From positions 3,630,378-3,690,064 of the forward strand of contig NZ_CP007203.1 in assembly GCF_000340565.2 (NCBI RefSeq): 59,687 nucleotides of DNA, read 5' to 3'. Position numbers and translations under genes: made by a program. The notes below the pieces were generated by a model, which had not been told where the DNA came from, ran no database searches, and saw nothing but the letters and a program-made list of their open reading frames with translations. Positions 48,653 to 57,440 of the stretch are shown here, piece after piece. The first letter of the stretch is position 1, and every line of letters starts with the position of its first letter. This DNA comes from Nodularia spumigena CCY9414. GTDB taxonomy: Bacteria > Cyanobacteriota > Cyanobacteriia > Cyanobacteriales > Nostocaceae.

Positions 48653-51600
48653 TTAAATCTCTTTGACAAATTCTGTTAAGAATCTAAAGGCTTTTAATAT
48701 ATAACTCACGCAATCTTGAGGTGAGGTATTATAAAAGGAACCCCAGGCTGAGGCTTTGTCTTCATCATAGCGATCGCCTCTTTCGGGATGGTGTTCTAAC
48801 CATGCTAATCTGACTGCATGGCCAATTAATACGTCTAATACTATATATTCTTCTATTTGTAGGCTGGGGTTATTTGCGACAATTGTGGCTAATTCCATTA
48901 AGGCTTCAATGTTGACTTTCCGGTATTCTGGAGCTTCAATTTTATTCAGTAAATGCTCAATTCTCAGGGCAAAGTTCTTTTCGCCGGCTGTCATTTCTGA
49001 TAACATTAGCTCACTATCTAAACGATTGCGGCGCTCTAGTTTATCGCCAATCACAATCCCTTTACAATGTTTCATTAATAGCCAAACCTGCTGGAAGAAG
49101 TCTTTGGGGACGCGGTTTAATGCTCCCTCGGCTTGGCGAAATCTTCGCCAACCACCAAGGGGAACTGTAGTTTCTTCTTTTTCAGTCGCTAGCACTACCC
49201 AAGCAATATCAGTTTCTTTTTGCTTAACGTGGAGTGATTCCTGTTGGCGTAATAATTTACTGATACCTGTGTAACCTGTTAATACTTGATGTAAGCGCAT
49301 TTTCACTTCAAATGGTGAAAGTTCCATCAAGCGTTCATAGGCTTCATCTTGAGTGACACCTAACTCTTGTGCTAATTCACTGGTAATTAATAATATCAGA
49401 TAGCCAACTCTCAGAGTTAGTAACCCTTGAAATAGTTCAGGTTCTGATCGCATTAAGACCCCAAGATAAATGATAATCTCTTGTGTGAGGACGCGATCGC
49501 GGATATCTTCACGACAAAAATTATTAATTTTCTCAGTAATTTCCATGTGGGGCATAGGTACAGAAATCAGGGATGATTTACTGTAAGCTCTACCCACAGC
49601 AATTTGCTTACCCCTGACTAAAATACTCGTCACTGTATCTGACAAGCTGATATCAACCATTTGTCTTAATCCAGCCGCCCGACGTACCACCGCCCAAATG
49701 CCTAAATCGCCGGCTTTAGTATAGACTTCATCCAGTAAATCGGCTGCTGTTACAGGACGTTGTGGACCACCAAAACCTGTATCAAATGTTAGCCCCTGCA
49801 AACGAATTAAAGTTTGTAATAACTCAATTTGTTCATAGATATTTTCCGATGAACGCAAAGAAGAAAGTAATAATCCCAAGTTAGTTTCGCATTCCATCTG
49901 GAATTCTTGGGTATGTCCTAAACGCCAGTTTTCCCCAGGATGATAAGCCAGGTAATAGCAACGAGGCCCGGCGTTTTGCATCGGTGCTTGGGAGAAGTCC
50001 GCATCTGGGAGAAAATCAATCTTTTGCATCTTGGCTGTCAGCATTAGTTGATTTAGTCGCCCCAATTTTACCTGTACACCGTTACACACACCATCTTTAA
50101 GTTCTTGCATCAGTTCTAATAACGCCTCAGAACCGATTTCTAACATGGTATGGGTTAACATTAAAGTTAGGGTAGGACGACCCAAATCAAGCCAATAATC
50201 TTGAATATAAGCCAGTTCACTTCTAATTTGGTCGAGTAGAAAGTGGTAATCAAGGGTTAAATAAAACTGTTGCGAATCCAAAAACGAAGGTAAAAAGACA
50301 ATTGTCTCATTGTGAATCCGAAAAAATCGAGATGTGGTCAAACTCCGCAACCGCCGCACTGGACGACCAGTTAAACCCAGTTTGTTGTTACGTCCAATTT
50401 GAGTATAAATAGCGGAAAGTTCGCCAGCTTTTCTAACTTGAATCGGTTCTACTTGCTGGGGTGTTTGAGCTTCAATTCCATAAACTTCTAATTTTTTTTG
50501 TAACTCTTCATCCTCAGCTATCAAAGCAATTTGTACTAAAGCCTCGCGTTTTCTCCCCCCAGACAAATGTCTTCCTAACGGGTCAATATCCCCAACTGCG
50601 ATTAATTCTTCATTTAATAGCTGACCGAGAAAATATAAACTTTGCGCCCAGACTAAAGGAACATTTTCGTTAGGTACGCGAGTTTGACTTTGGGGCGTTA
50701 ACCTTTCAGCTTCTACATGGTCATCTAACACATAATAAAGTTCTGGTAATAAACCTATGCCATCACGTTCAATTAGTAATGACTCCAAACGTTCTTGGTA
50801 ATTTTTAGCTTGCTGGCTGTCACCACGAAATAACCCATCTAAAAATAAATAAGTGAAAAATAAAGGCCATTCACATTCAATATGCTCGAATTGCTTCAGT
50901 TCCCCAGGTTCGTAATGTAAGCGTTTGCCATCTTCTAAAACCGTTTGGTGTCCATCACGTAAGAAGCGTTTGCAACCGTATTTCCCTTGGAGTTTATGAA
51001 TAATATCATTAAATGTGCGGTCGCGTAGTTGCACATCTTCAATTGCAAAAGCTGGATAACTAATAATACTCAATAGTGCAGCATCAATTTCTTTAGAAGC
51101 TGATTCTCTGGGTAACAAAGATTCTAAAGTAATGCGGGCGCGGGCGATTTCATCGGGTAAAACATGAATTACTGAGGCTTGACTACCACGCACACCAAAC
51201 AAATCTAGTCCATTAATAGCTTCTAAAGCGGCTTTAGCCATACCTACTGAACTAGCATTTAACTCCGCACTACCATGATTAATTTTATTACCTCGTTCCC
51301 AAATGCCATAATCTGGTGTCCGGTAAGCCCGTCCAATATAGTAAACCAAGTTCTGCACAAAATTTACTTCATCAATCGTATAAATAATTTGCAATCCTGA
51401 AGCGGTCATTTGTGCCAGCATCAACAAAAATATAGATGTAGCATCAAGTTGTAAATGTCCCCATTCGTCATCACCCACTACAATATCGGCGGTAGCGGTG
51501 TTGTATTTGGCGTGTAACCCATCCAGGGGGGACTGAGTATGTTTAAATTGTTCTACTTTATGGGACTGACGCAACATCGCAAATAGTAGCCCCCGCATCA

Positions 51601-51859
51601 GCTTGGTGACACTATGCTCTAGTTCATAGGTGCGTCCCTTATCTTCGTCAATCTTACGATAGGCCAGGGCTAAACCCCAAACTCCCAAAATGCTGTAAAC
51701 GTTATCTCGTACCCAAGCATCTGTATAATCACCGTGGGGGGTTATTGCGGTACTCGCAGGAAGCAAACCAGTGATGGGATTCTGACGCGTTAGAATGATT
51801 GTCTTGATTTGCTGGTAATAATGTTCCAATCGAGCTTGCAATTCGGTGACTGTTTTCAT
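48653..51859 (-). CDS. GH15/phosphorylase kinase alpha-beta-like protein
   Basis: The 1068-aa protein has the (alpha/alpha)6 fold of glycoside hydrolase family 15 in the form found in the phosphorylase b kinase regulatory subunits. The N-terminal PASTAITPHGDYTDAWVRDN and YGIWERGNKINHG segments correspond to GH15 substrate-pocket strands. DGHQTVLEDGKRLHYEP and FEHIECEWPLFFTYLFLDG are further GH15-type blocks. The second half (about 500-1068) is helical and has no enzyme motif I recognise. Cyanobacterial members are well conserved but their role (alpha-glucan handling or regulation) is unproven. It lies 255 bp upstream of exbB, on the same strand, beyond a dispersed repeat. Confidence 0.85.
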   Translation of the reverse strand: MKTVTELQARLEHYYQQIKTIILTRQNPITGLLPASTAITPHGDYTDAWVRDNVYSILGVWGLALAYRKIDEDKGRTYELEHSVTKLMRGLLFAMLRQSHKVEQFKHTQSPLDGLHAKYNTATADIVVGDDEWGHLQLDATSIFLLMLAQMTASGLQIIYTIDEVNFVQNLVYYIGRAYRTPDYGIWERGNKINHGSAELNASSVGMAKAALEAINGLDLFGVRGSQASVIHVLPDEIARARITLESLLPRESASKEIDAALLSIISYPAFAIEDVQLRDRTFNDIIHKLQGKYGCKRFLRDGHQTVLEDGKRLHYEPGELKQFEHIECEWPLFFTYLFLDGLFRGDSQQAKNYQERLESLLIERDGIGLLPELYYVLDDHVEAERLTPQSQTRVPNENVPLVWAQSLYFLGQLLNEELIAVGDIDPLGRHLSGGRKREALVQIALIAEDEELQKKLEVYGIEAQTPQQVEPIQVRKAGELSAIYTQIGRNNKLGLTGRPVRRLRSLTTSRFFRIHNETIVFLPSFLDSQQFYLTLDYHFLLDQIRSELAYIQDYWLDLGRPTLTLMLTHTMLEIGSEALLELMQELKDGVCNGVQVKLGRLNQLMLTAKMQKIDFLPDADFSQAPMQNAGPRCYYLAYHPGENWRLGHTQEFQMECETNLGLLLSSLRSSENIYEQIELLQTLIRLQGLTFDTGFGGPQRPVTAADLLDEVYTKAGDLGIWAVVRRAAGLRQMVDISLSDTVTSILVRGKQIAVGRAYSKSSLISVPMPHMEITEKINNFCREDIRDRVLTQEIIIYLGVLMRSEPELFQGLLTLRVGYLILLITSELAQELGVTQDEAYERLMELSPFEVKMRLHQVLTGYTGISKLLRQQESLHVKQKETDIAWVVLATEKEETTVPLGGWRRFRQAEGALNRVPKDFFQQVWLLMKHCKGIVIGDKLERRNRLDSELMLSEMTAGEKNFALRIEHLLNKIEAPEYRKVNIEALMELATIVANNPSLQIEEYIVLDVLIGHAVRLAWLEHHPERGDRYDEDKASAWGSFYNTSPQDCVSYILKAFRFLTEFVKEI

Positions 51860-52122
51860 AATTTTATTTGGGGAAACTGGCGAAATTAGAATGGGTAAGA
51901 GAAGATTTATTTAACCGCAGATAAACACAGATGAACACAGATGAATATTTAATTAATATAGGACTTACGCAAGAACTCTCTGAAACCCTCTTAACTTAGT
52001 GTCCTTTGTGTCCTTCGTGGTATGCGCTTCGCGCACGCTTTGCGAACGTTTTTTCATAATTTTCCGCAAGTCCTGTTAACAAAGGAGGAAATTTTATATT
52101 CCCCTTTTGAATTTTGAATTGT

Positions 52123-53106
52123 TTATTGTGGGTATTCGTGAGAAACAAACGGTATTTCTACAACTTCGCCTTCAGTTTCTCCTACTTGAACTTTTAAACC
52201 AACACCACCAGCTTTGCTGCGAATGTAACCTAGTCCAAAATGACCGTTAGCTGTTTCAGTATAACTGGTAAGTTTACCAACTTTTTCATCTCCAACTGTA
52301 ATCGCACTGCCAACTTCCACAGGTGCATTCAGCCGGATACCCCAGAGGTACTGTTTTACACCTTTATATGTATTTAACCTGGCGATGGTTTCTTGACCGA
52401 TGTAGCAGCCTTTATTAAAAGAAATCGTTTGCCATAAACCCACTTCTAAGGGATTGTAATCATCTGTAAGTTCCGCATCTGGCGCTGGCCTGCCTTGTAA
52501 AATACGTAACATATCCCAGGCGCGATCGCTCAATTCTACCGCCCCTAATTCTAAAATCTGCTGCCATAGTTGCGCTTTTTCGGAATTGGGCAAAATCAGC
52601 GTATATCCAGGTTCAGCCAAGCCGCTACCCACCGCTACCATTACCCCGTCAACTTGTTGATGACTACCATAGGGTTTACCAATAATTGCCCCAGCACCCA
52701 GTTTTTCAACTATTGCATCACTTTTTGCACCAATGAGGCTGAAGGTTGATGTTTCATTTGTTATATCTTGCAGTTGCACTTTATCAGCATAAAAGATGTA
52801 GCGATCCAGCCATTGAAAAAGAGCTTCACGACGGCTAGGGGAAGTCAGCAACAGCACTGCATCCTCTAAAACATAGGCGCTCACTAAGTCAATGGTGCGG
52901 GCGGTGGATGACACCATCACGGTATCACAGCCTTGTCCGGGCTTGAGACTTTGGAAATCGTTTGTGCTTTGATTGTGTAAAAACCGCAGATGGTCATCAT
53001 CAGAAACACGGATGCGTCCCCAGTGAGAGCGATCGCATACAGCAACCCCTTCTGTTGCGGCTTCGATAGCTGCTGCGTCTTTAGCGTCAGTTGCAGATGT
53101 TGGCAT
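52123..53106 (-). CDS. ygfZ: YgfZ/GcvT folate-binding family protein
   Basis: YgfZ-type proteins bind folate and assist iron-sulfur enzymes such as MiaB. The 327-aa protein has the diagnostic KGCYIGQETIARL motif (the K-G-C-Y-x-G-Q-E signature with the essential Cys) and the GcvT-like folate-binding fold: DRSHWGRIRVSDDDHLRFLH at the N-terminus and a C-terminal barrel (LWGIRLNAPVEVGS). It is a relative of the glycine cleavage T-protein but lacks its operon. It is divergent from the O-methyltransferase gene, 140 bp away. Confidence 0.92.
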   Translation of the reverse strand: MPTSATDAKDAAAIEAATEGVAVCDRSHWGRIRVSDDDHLRFLHNQSTNDFQSLKPGQGCDTVMVSSTARTIDLVSAYVLEDAVLLLTSPSRREALFQWLDRYIFYADKVQLQDITNETSTFSLIGAKSDAIVEKLGAGAIIGKPYGSHQQVDGVMVAVGSGLAEPGYTLILPNSEKAQLWQQILELGAVELSDRAWDMLRILQGRPAPDAELTDDYNPLEVGLWQTISFNKGCYIGQETIARLNTYKGVKQYLWGIRLNAPVEVGSAITVGDEKVGKLTSYTETANGHFGLGYIRSKAGGVGLKVQVGETEGEVVEIPFVSHEYPQ

Positions 53107-53245
53107 AGTGATGAAGAGTTGCCCTGTTTGATGTTCAAAAATTTTTTCTTAGGAAATCTTAGCATATTCAGCTTTTCAGTTTCAAACCTGAATAAAAAGA
53201 CACAAAAACCTATATTATTAATGTCTAGTTTATGATTCACTCATC

Positions 53246-54295
53246 ATGGTATCTCAACATGACAGTTACGATACAGAAAATCAAATGCTGGCCGGGGAAA
53301 AGATGCAGCAAATGGTTTTTTGCTCGTTAATAACCCAATCAATCATCTACGTAGCCGCTAAATTAGGGATTGCTGATTTACTCAAAGATGGCGCTAAAAG
53401 TTGTCAAGAATTAGCGCAATCTACAGAGGCTGATCCCGATTCACTATACAGAGTCATGCGGGCTTTGTGTAGTATTGGTATTTTTACGGAAATAGAAAAC
53501 CGTTGTTTTCAGCTAACACCCATGGCAGAATATCTCCGCAGTGATGTTCCTGGTTCCCTACGGGCAATGGCCATAATGTACGGTTGTGAAAGCTGGCGTT
53601 GGCAACCCTGGGGAAACATTCTCTACTCGGTCAAAACTGGCAAACAGGCTTTTGATCATGTTTTTGGAATGCCCATATTTTCCTATTTGGCTCAACAACC
53701 AGAAGCAGGAGCTATATTTGATGCCTGCATGACAAGCTTTACTAGCTCATATATCAATAGTCTCATATCTAGTTACGACTTTTCATCAATCCACACCTTA
53801 ATTGATGTTGGTGGTGGAAATGGTACTCTGATGGCTGCCATTCTCCAAAAATATCCCACTGTTAAAGGTGTAGTTTACGAACAAGAGCAAGTAGCTGAGG
53901 GAGCCAAAAAATATCTAGAAGCAAGGGAATTAGATGGACGTTGGCAAGTAATGGCTGGTAACTTCTTTGCCAACGTACCGAGTGGTGGTGATGCTTACAT
54001 CATGAAACATATCATTCATGACTGGGACGATGAAAGCTGTATCAAAATTCTCCAAAACTGCCGTAATGTTATGCCAGATAACGGCAAAGTTCTAGTTGTA
54101 GAAAATGTGATTGGCAATATTAACGAACCTTCTCCGGATAAGTTCCTTGACCTGGAAATGTTAATCATGACTTCTGGGGGGCGTGAACGCACTGCAACAG
54201 AGTTTCAAGAACTTTTTGCTGCTGCTGGGTTACAACTTACTAATATTATTCCTACTGGTTCCCAGGTGAGCGTCCTGGAATGTGTCAAAGGTTGA
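53246..54295 (+). CDS. Class I SAM-dependent O-methyltransferase (plant-type fold)
   Basis: The 349-aa protein resembles plant and polyketide O-methyltransferases (acetylserotonin OMT-like): an N-terminal winged-helix dimerisation domain (ADLLKDGAKSCQELAQST, DPDSLYRVMRALCSIGIF) and a Rossmann SAM domain (DVGGGNGTLMAAILQKYP). The catalytic HDWDDESCIKILQNC has the active-site His-Asp pair, and NGKVLVVENVIG follows. Such enzymes methylate small-molecule hydroxyls in secondary metabolism, but no biosynthetic genes flank it, so the acceptor is unknown. It is a single gene. Confidence 0.9.
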   Translation: MVSQHDSYDTENQMLAGEKMQQMVFCSLITQSIIYVAAKLGIADLLKDGAKSCQELAQSTEADPDSLYRVMRALCSIGIFTEIENRCFQLTPMAEYLRSDVPGSLRAMAIMYGCESWRWQPWGNILYSVKTGKQAFDHVFGMPIFSYLAQQPEAGAIFDACMTSFTSSYINSLISSYDFSSIHTLIDVGGGNGTLMAAILQKYPTVKGVVYEQEQVAEGAKKYLEARELDGRWQVMAGNFFANVPSGGDAYIMKHIIHDWDDESCIKILQNCRNVMPDNGKVLVVENVIGNINEPSPDKFLDLEMLIMTSGGRERTATEFQELFAAAGLQLTNIIPTGSQVSVLECVKG

Positions 54296-54372
54296 CTCTC
54301 ATTTGATTTACACCCCAGAGACTAATAACAATGTGCATTATTTTGCTGTACACAGCATTCCTTGGGGTTAAA

Positions 54373-55020
54373 TTAGGGTGCTGTGGTTTTTTTCACAAAT
54401 ACAGCCCGATACACTGGTTCACCTTTGTTCTGAGTTCCTATTTCCCGTTCTGTTGGTACTGGTAAAGGGTTTTCTGTTAACCATTCTGCTGTACCCACCC
54501 GTTCAAAAGCGGGATTTTCGGCAAAGCGCGATCGCATTTCGGTAGCCACAAACTCAATATCTGATTGCAAAAACACAATTCCCCCAGGGGCTAGATAATC
54601 AGCTAATTCTGTGACTAATTGCGGTTGTACTACCCGGCGTTTAGCATGGCGAGTTTTAAACCAAGGATCGGGAAATTGAATACTGACACGCTGTAAAGTG
54701 CCTGTAGGTAGAGACGATAACAGCGACTTCAAGGAATTATTCACATTACAAAACAAATAATGCAGATTTGTTAAACCCAACTCACCACGTAACTGATTCG
54801 CCTCCACTACCAACGGTTCCCGAATTTCCAAACCCAGAAAATTCCAGTTCGTTTCTATCTGCGCCATTTTCACCAAAAACCTGCCCTTAGCGCAACCAAT
54901 ATCTAGATGTAGTGGTTGGTTTAGCTGTGGATAAACTTTTTCCCATTCTAGAGAATTTGCTGGCGTTTGATACTTTTTAGCCAGTGGGTTTACGTGTTGG
55001 CGGACTCGGACTACTGCCAA
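54373..55020 (-). CDS. trmB: tRNA (guanine-N7-)-methyltransferase
   Basis: This SAM-dependent enzyme makes m7G46 in the variable loop of tRNA. The 215-aa protein has the TrmB motifs: [17 protein letters not shown] (SAM-binding), [28 protein letters not shown] (catalytic Asp and RRVV), and [15 protein letters not shown]. It is convergent with the methyltransferase gene and a single unit. Confidence 0.96.
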   Translation of the reverse strand: MAVVRVRQHVNPLAKKYQTPANSLEWEKVYPQLNQPLHLDIGCAKGRFLVKMAQIETNWNFLGLEIREPLVVEANQLRGELGLTNLHYLFCNVNNSLKSLLSSLPTGTLQRVSIQFPDPWFKTRHAKRRVVQPQLVTELADYLAPGGIVFLQSDIEFVATEMRSRFAENPAFERVGTAEWLTENPLPVPTEREIGTQNKGEPVYRAVFVKKTTAP

Positions 55021-55159
55021 AATTGATACTTCTCCTTTCCTTCAAAAAACGAGCGCAGATCAACGCTCGTAATATTCATAGTATTACTTTCTGTTAGGGA
55101 CTTCCAAATAAAAAAATACGAAATCACCTAACGCAAAAAAGCTCCCAAACCCTTATTCC

Positions 55160-55198
55160 TCTGTTTCCTCTGCGCCTCTGCGGTTCGTTAATCCGGAT
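55160..55198. repeat. Partial copy of the GCGCCTCTGCG repeat
   Basis: TTCCTCTGCGCCTCTGCGGTTCGTTAA lies between trmB and the small 34-aa gene. It is a divergent copy of the 3'-end repeat family, here between genes rather than at a stop codon. Confidence 0.5.
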
Positions 55199-55222
55199 AA
55201 TTTATTTCGAGTAAGTCCCTTA

Positions 55223-55327
55223 TCAGCCTGGTGCTTGCTCTGCTTTGGCTTGTAATTGATCAATTTTTGCACCCAATTCACTGAATCGAGCTTCCATGCT
55301 TTCTTGATACGCTGTTTTATCTTCCAT
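55223..55327 (-). CDS. 34-aa coiled-coil small protein, possibly truncated
   Basis: An ATG at 55327 with AGGAAA about 8 nt upstream opens a 34-codon frame: MEDKTAYQESMEARFSELGA, then KIDQLQAKAEQ and PG. The heptad pattern predicts one helix. I associate similar N-termini with longer (about 100-aa) stress-related coiled-coil proteins in cyanobacteria, so this could be a truncated remnant. No known domain can be assigned. The short length makes it easy to miss. Confidence 0.45.
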   Translation of the reverse strand: MEDKTAYQESMEARFSELGAKIDQLQAKAEQAPG

Positions 55328-55485
55328 TTTGCTGTTTCCTGTATTTTCAGGGTTTGAACTCACCGTTTCGGTTACTAGCATAGATTATTGTTGATATCTT
55401 TGCTTTATTCCTGAGCAATGTTTAAATTTAAAGTATCAAGGTAGCTATAAAACCGAAATAACACTGAAAAATCCAACAAGAACAA

Positions 55486-55921
55486 ATGGAAGTAATTTAT
55501 CTCGAATTATCAGATGTTCAATCTCAAAAATTTGATGAATTGACCATTAATAACGCAGAATTTAGCATTCGTTATGGTCGCATTGGCACTCAAGGACAAA
55601 CCTCTACTAAGACTTATGATACACCAGAAAAAGCCCAGTATTAAAATTACTGAAGAACTTGCAGAACTCAGTGAAGAATTTAATCAATGGATTTCAGATT
55701 ATGACTATGAACATGATACGCACATGAGACGAGACAAGCTAGGGGGATATGTAGATTTCCATTCTAATGTGAATGAGATTGCAGAATACGCCGAAGGAAA
55801 GTTACTATTGGAATTTTCTCATCCTTTTAATAGTGATGATTCTTTCTACTTTTTTATCGAAGATGCTCGGTTAAGTAACCGTGATTTTAGTGAAGTCGAA
55901 TTTTATTTTGTGTGTGATTAA
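55486..55921 (+). pseudogene. Remnant of a WGR-domain/YwqG (DUF1963)-like gene
   Basis: From ATG 55486 a frame encodes 52 residues that look like the start of a WGR domain (EVIYLELSDVQSQKFDEL, then FSIRYGRIGTQGQTST and EKAQY) but stops at TAA 55642-55644. In a different frame, coding resumes up to 55921 with KLGGYVDFHSN and FYFFIEDARLSNRDFSEVEF. That matches the end of the YwqG/DUF1963 family, including its NRDFS motif. The middle is missing, so this reads as an internal deletion plus a frame change in a WGR-YwqG fusion gene. The 115-aa frame starting at 55574 may still be translated. Confidence 0.7.
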
Positions 55922-56253
55922 GCTGATTGGAGTAAGAAATAGCTTCAAAAATAAATTTAAAAATCTTTTTTTCTAGGCAAAAATAAAAATTACCGTAATT
56001 TAATTTAGATAAAATACAGACTTATCTGTGTTGATGTGACGTTTGTGCTGAGATATTTATCTGCCTCATAAACCTGCGATACGCTGTATGTGTGAAATTA
56101 GAAAAAAAATAATATTAAGAGATATTTAAGGTTAGCGAATTTGATTATAAAAAAGCTGAGTGATGGTATTACGCAAGATTTCCAAGCAAGCAAGGGTTAT
56201 ACTTTGTGTAAAAGAGTTTTTTTAGCTTGTTTGTAACATTATCCTATAAATCA
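55922..56253. other. A+T-rich region upstream of the metallophosphoesterase
   Basis: About 330 bp between the broken gene and the phosphoesterase. It has A/T runs and no ORF, repeat or structure that I can name. Confidence 0.45.
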
Positions 56254-57384
56254 ATGGCTCCAAATTTTCGTTTTGCCGTAGTTAGCGACCTACATATAGC
56301 TCTTCCCCATACTATTTGGGATCATCCTAGTCGATTTCATCTGGTGGAGGTGAGTATACCAGCTTTTGAAAGTGCAATAGAACATTTAACACAACTTAAT
56401 TTAGATTTTCTCTTGCTTCCAGGAGACCTAACTCAGCACAGTGAACCGGAAAATCATCTGTGGTTACAAGAAAGATTAGCGAAGCTACCTTTTCCCACCT
56501 ATGTTGTTCCTGGTAATCATGACGTTCCTGTGGTGATAGCAAATGAGCAATCAATTGGGTTTGCCGATTTTCCCCACTATTACCGCAAGTTTGGTTACGA
56601 AAATCCCCAGCAACTTTACTATACACATCAATTGCTGCCTGGAGTCCGGCTAATTGGTCTAAATTCTAACTTTTTTAATGAAGATGGTGAGCAAGTAGGG
56701 CGTTTGGATGCTGAACAACTCAAATGGTTAGAAGAGGTACTAGCCGCAGCAGGTGATGAATTAGTACTGGTCATGGTACATCACAATGTCGTTGAGCATC
56801 TGCCGGAACAATCGCGCCATCCCCTAGGTAAGCGCTATATGTTAGAAAATTCTGCCCAACTGTTAGAGATTCTCCGGCGTTATGGAGTCAAGCTGGTATT
56901 TACAGGACATTTACACATTCAGGATGTGGCTTGCTCACAAGGGGTTTATGACATCACTACTGGTTCTTTAGTTAGTTATCCTCACCCTTATCGTGTGTTT
57001 GAGTTTCAACAGGATAATTACGGTAGAGAGTGGTTACAAATTTTATCACATCGTGTAGAAACAGTAGCTGATTTTCCCAACCTGCAACATTTCTCACGCC
57101 AGTGGATGGGCGATCGCTCTTTCCCCTTCCTGGTTAAACTATTAACTCAGTACCCCTTAAACCTACCATTGGCAGATGCAGAAAACTTAGCTATTGGTCT
57201 GCGGGACTTTTGGGCAAATATTGCCGATGGGGATGCTTTATTAGACTATCCCCATTTTCCCCCAGCAGTGCGTCGCCATATTCAGACCTATGGTGCGATC
57301 GCCAGTGGGATTCCTACCCTCATTGATAACAATAGCACTCTTCTGTTAGGGAGTGGTCCGTGGTCCGTGGTCCGTGGTGAGTAG
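56254..57384 (+). CDS. Calcineurin-like metallophosphoesterase
   Basis: The protein (376 aa from ATG 56254) has the binuclear metal motifs of calcineurin-like phosphoesterases: FAVVSDLHIA (D-x-H), LLPGDLTQHSE (GD), VVPGNHDVPV (GNHD), the His in VMVHHNVVEH, and the terminal TGHLHIQDV (GHxH). There is no signal peptide, so it is probably cytoplasmic, acting on nucleotides or other phosphoesters. An upstream in-frame start at 56227 would add MFVTLSYKS; family members begin at or near MAPNFRFAVVSDLH. Its last 10-11 codons (GSGPWSVVRGE) are made of the adjacent heptamer array, so the native C-terminus has been changed or extended. Confidence 0.92.
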   Translation: MAPNFRFAVVSDLHIALPHTIWDHPSRFHLVEVSIPAFESAIEHLTQLNLDFLLLPGDLTQHSEPENHLWLQERLAKLPFPTYVVPGNHDVPVVIANEQSIGFADFPHYYRKFGYENPQQLYYTHQLLPGVRLIGLNSNFFNEDGEQVGRLDAEQLKWLEEVLAAAGDELVLVMVHHNVVEHLPEQSRHPLGKRYMLENSAQLLEILRRYGVKLVFTGHLHIQDVACSQGVYDITTGSLVSYPHPYRVFEFQQDNYGREWLQILSHRVETVADFPNLQHFSRQWMGDRSFPFLVKLLTQYPLNLPLADAENLAIGLRDFWANIADGDALLDYPHFPPAVRRHIQTYGAIASGIPTLIDNNSTLLLGSGPWSVVRGE

Positions 57385-57423
57385 GGAGTGGTCCGTGGTC
57401 CGTGGTCCGTGGTCCGTGGGGGG
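57348..57423. repeat. STRR heptamer array (GTCCGTG)n overlapping a gene end
   Basis: About nine copies of the heptamer TGGTCCG/GTCCGTG, broken once by TGAGTAGGGAG, spanning the end of the phosphoesterase gene and its stop codon (57382-57384). Similar GTCCG/GGGGAG units occur at 4217-4260 and 42615-42650. Confidence 0.92.
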
Positions 57424-57440
57424 AAAGAAAGTTACAATGC

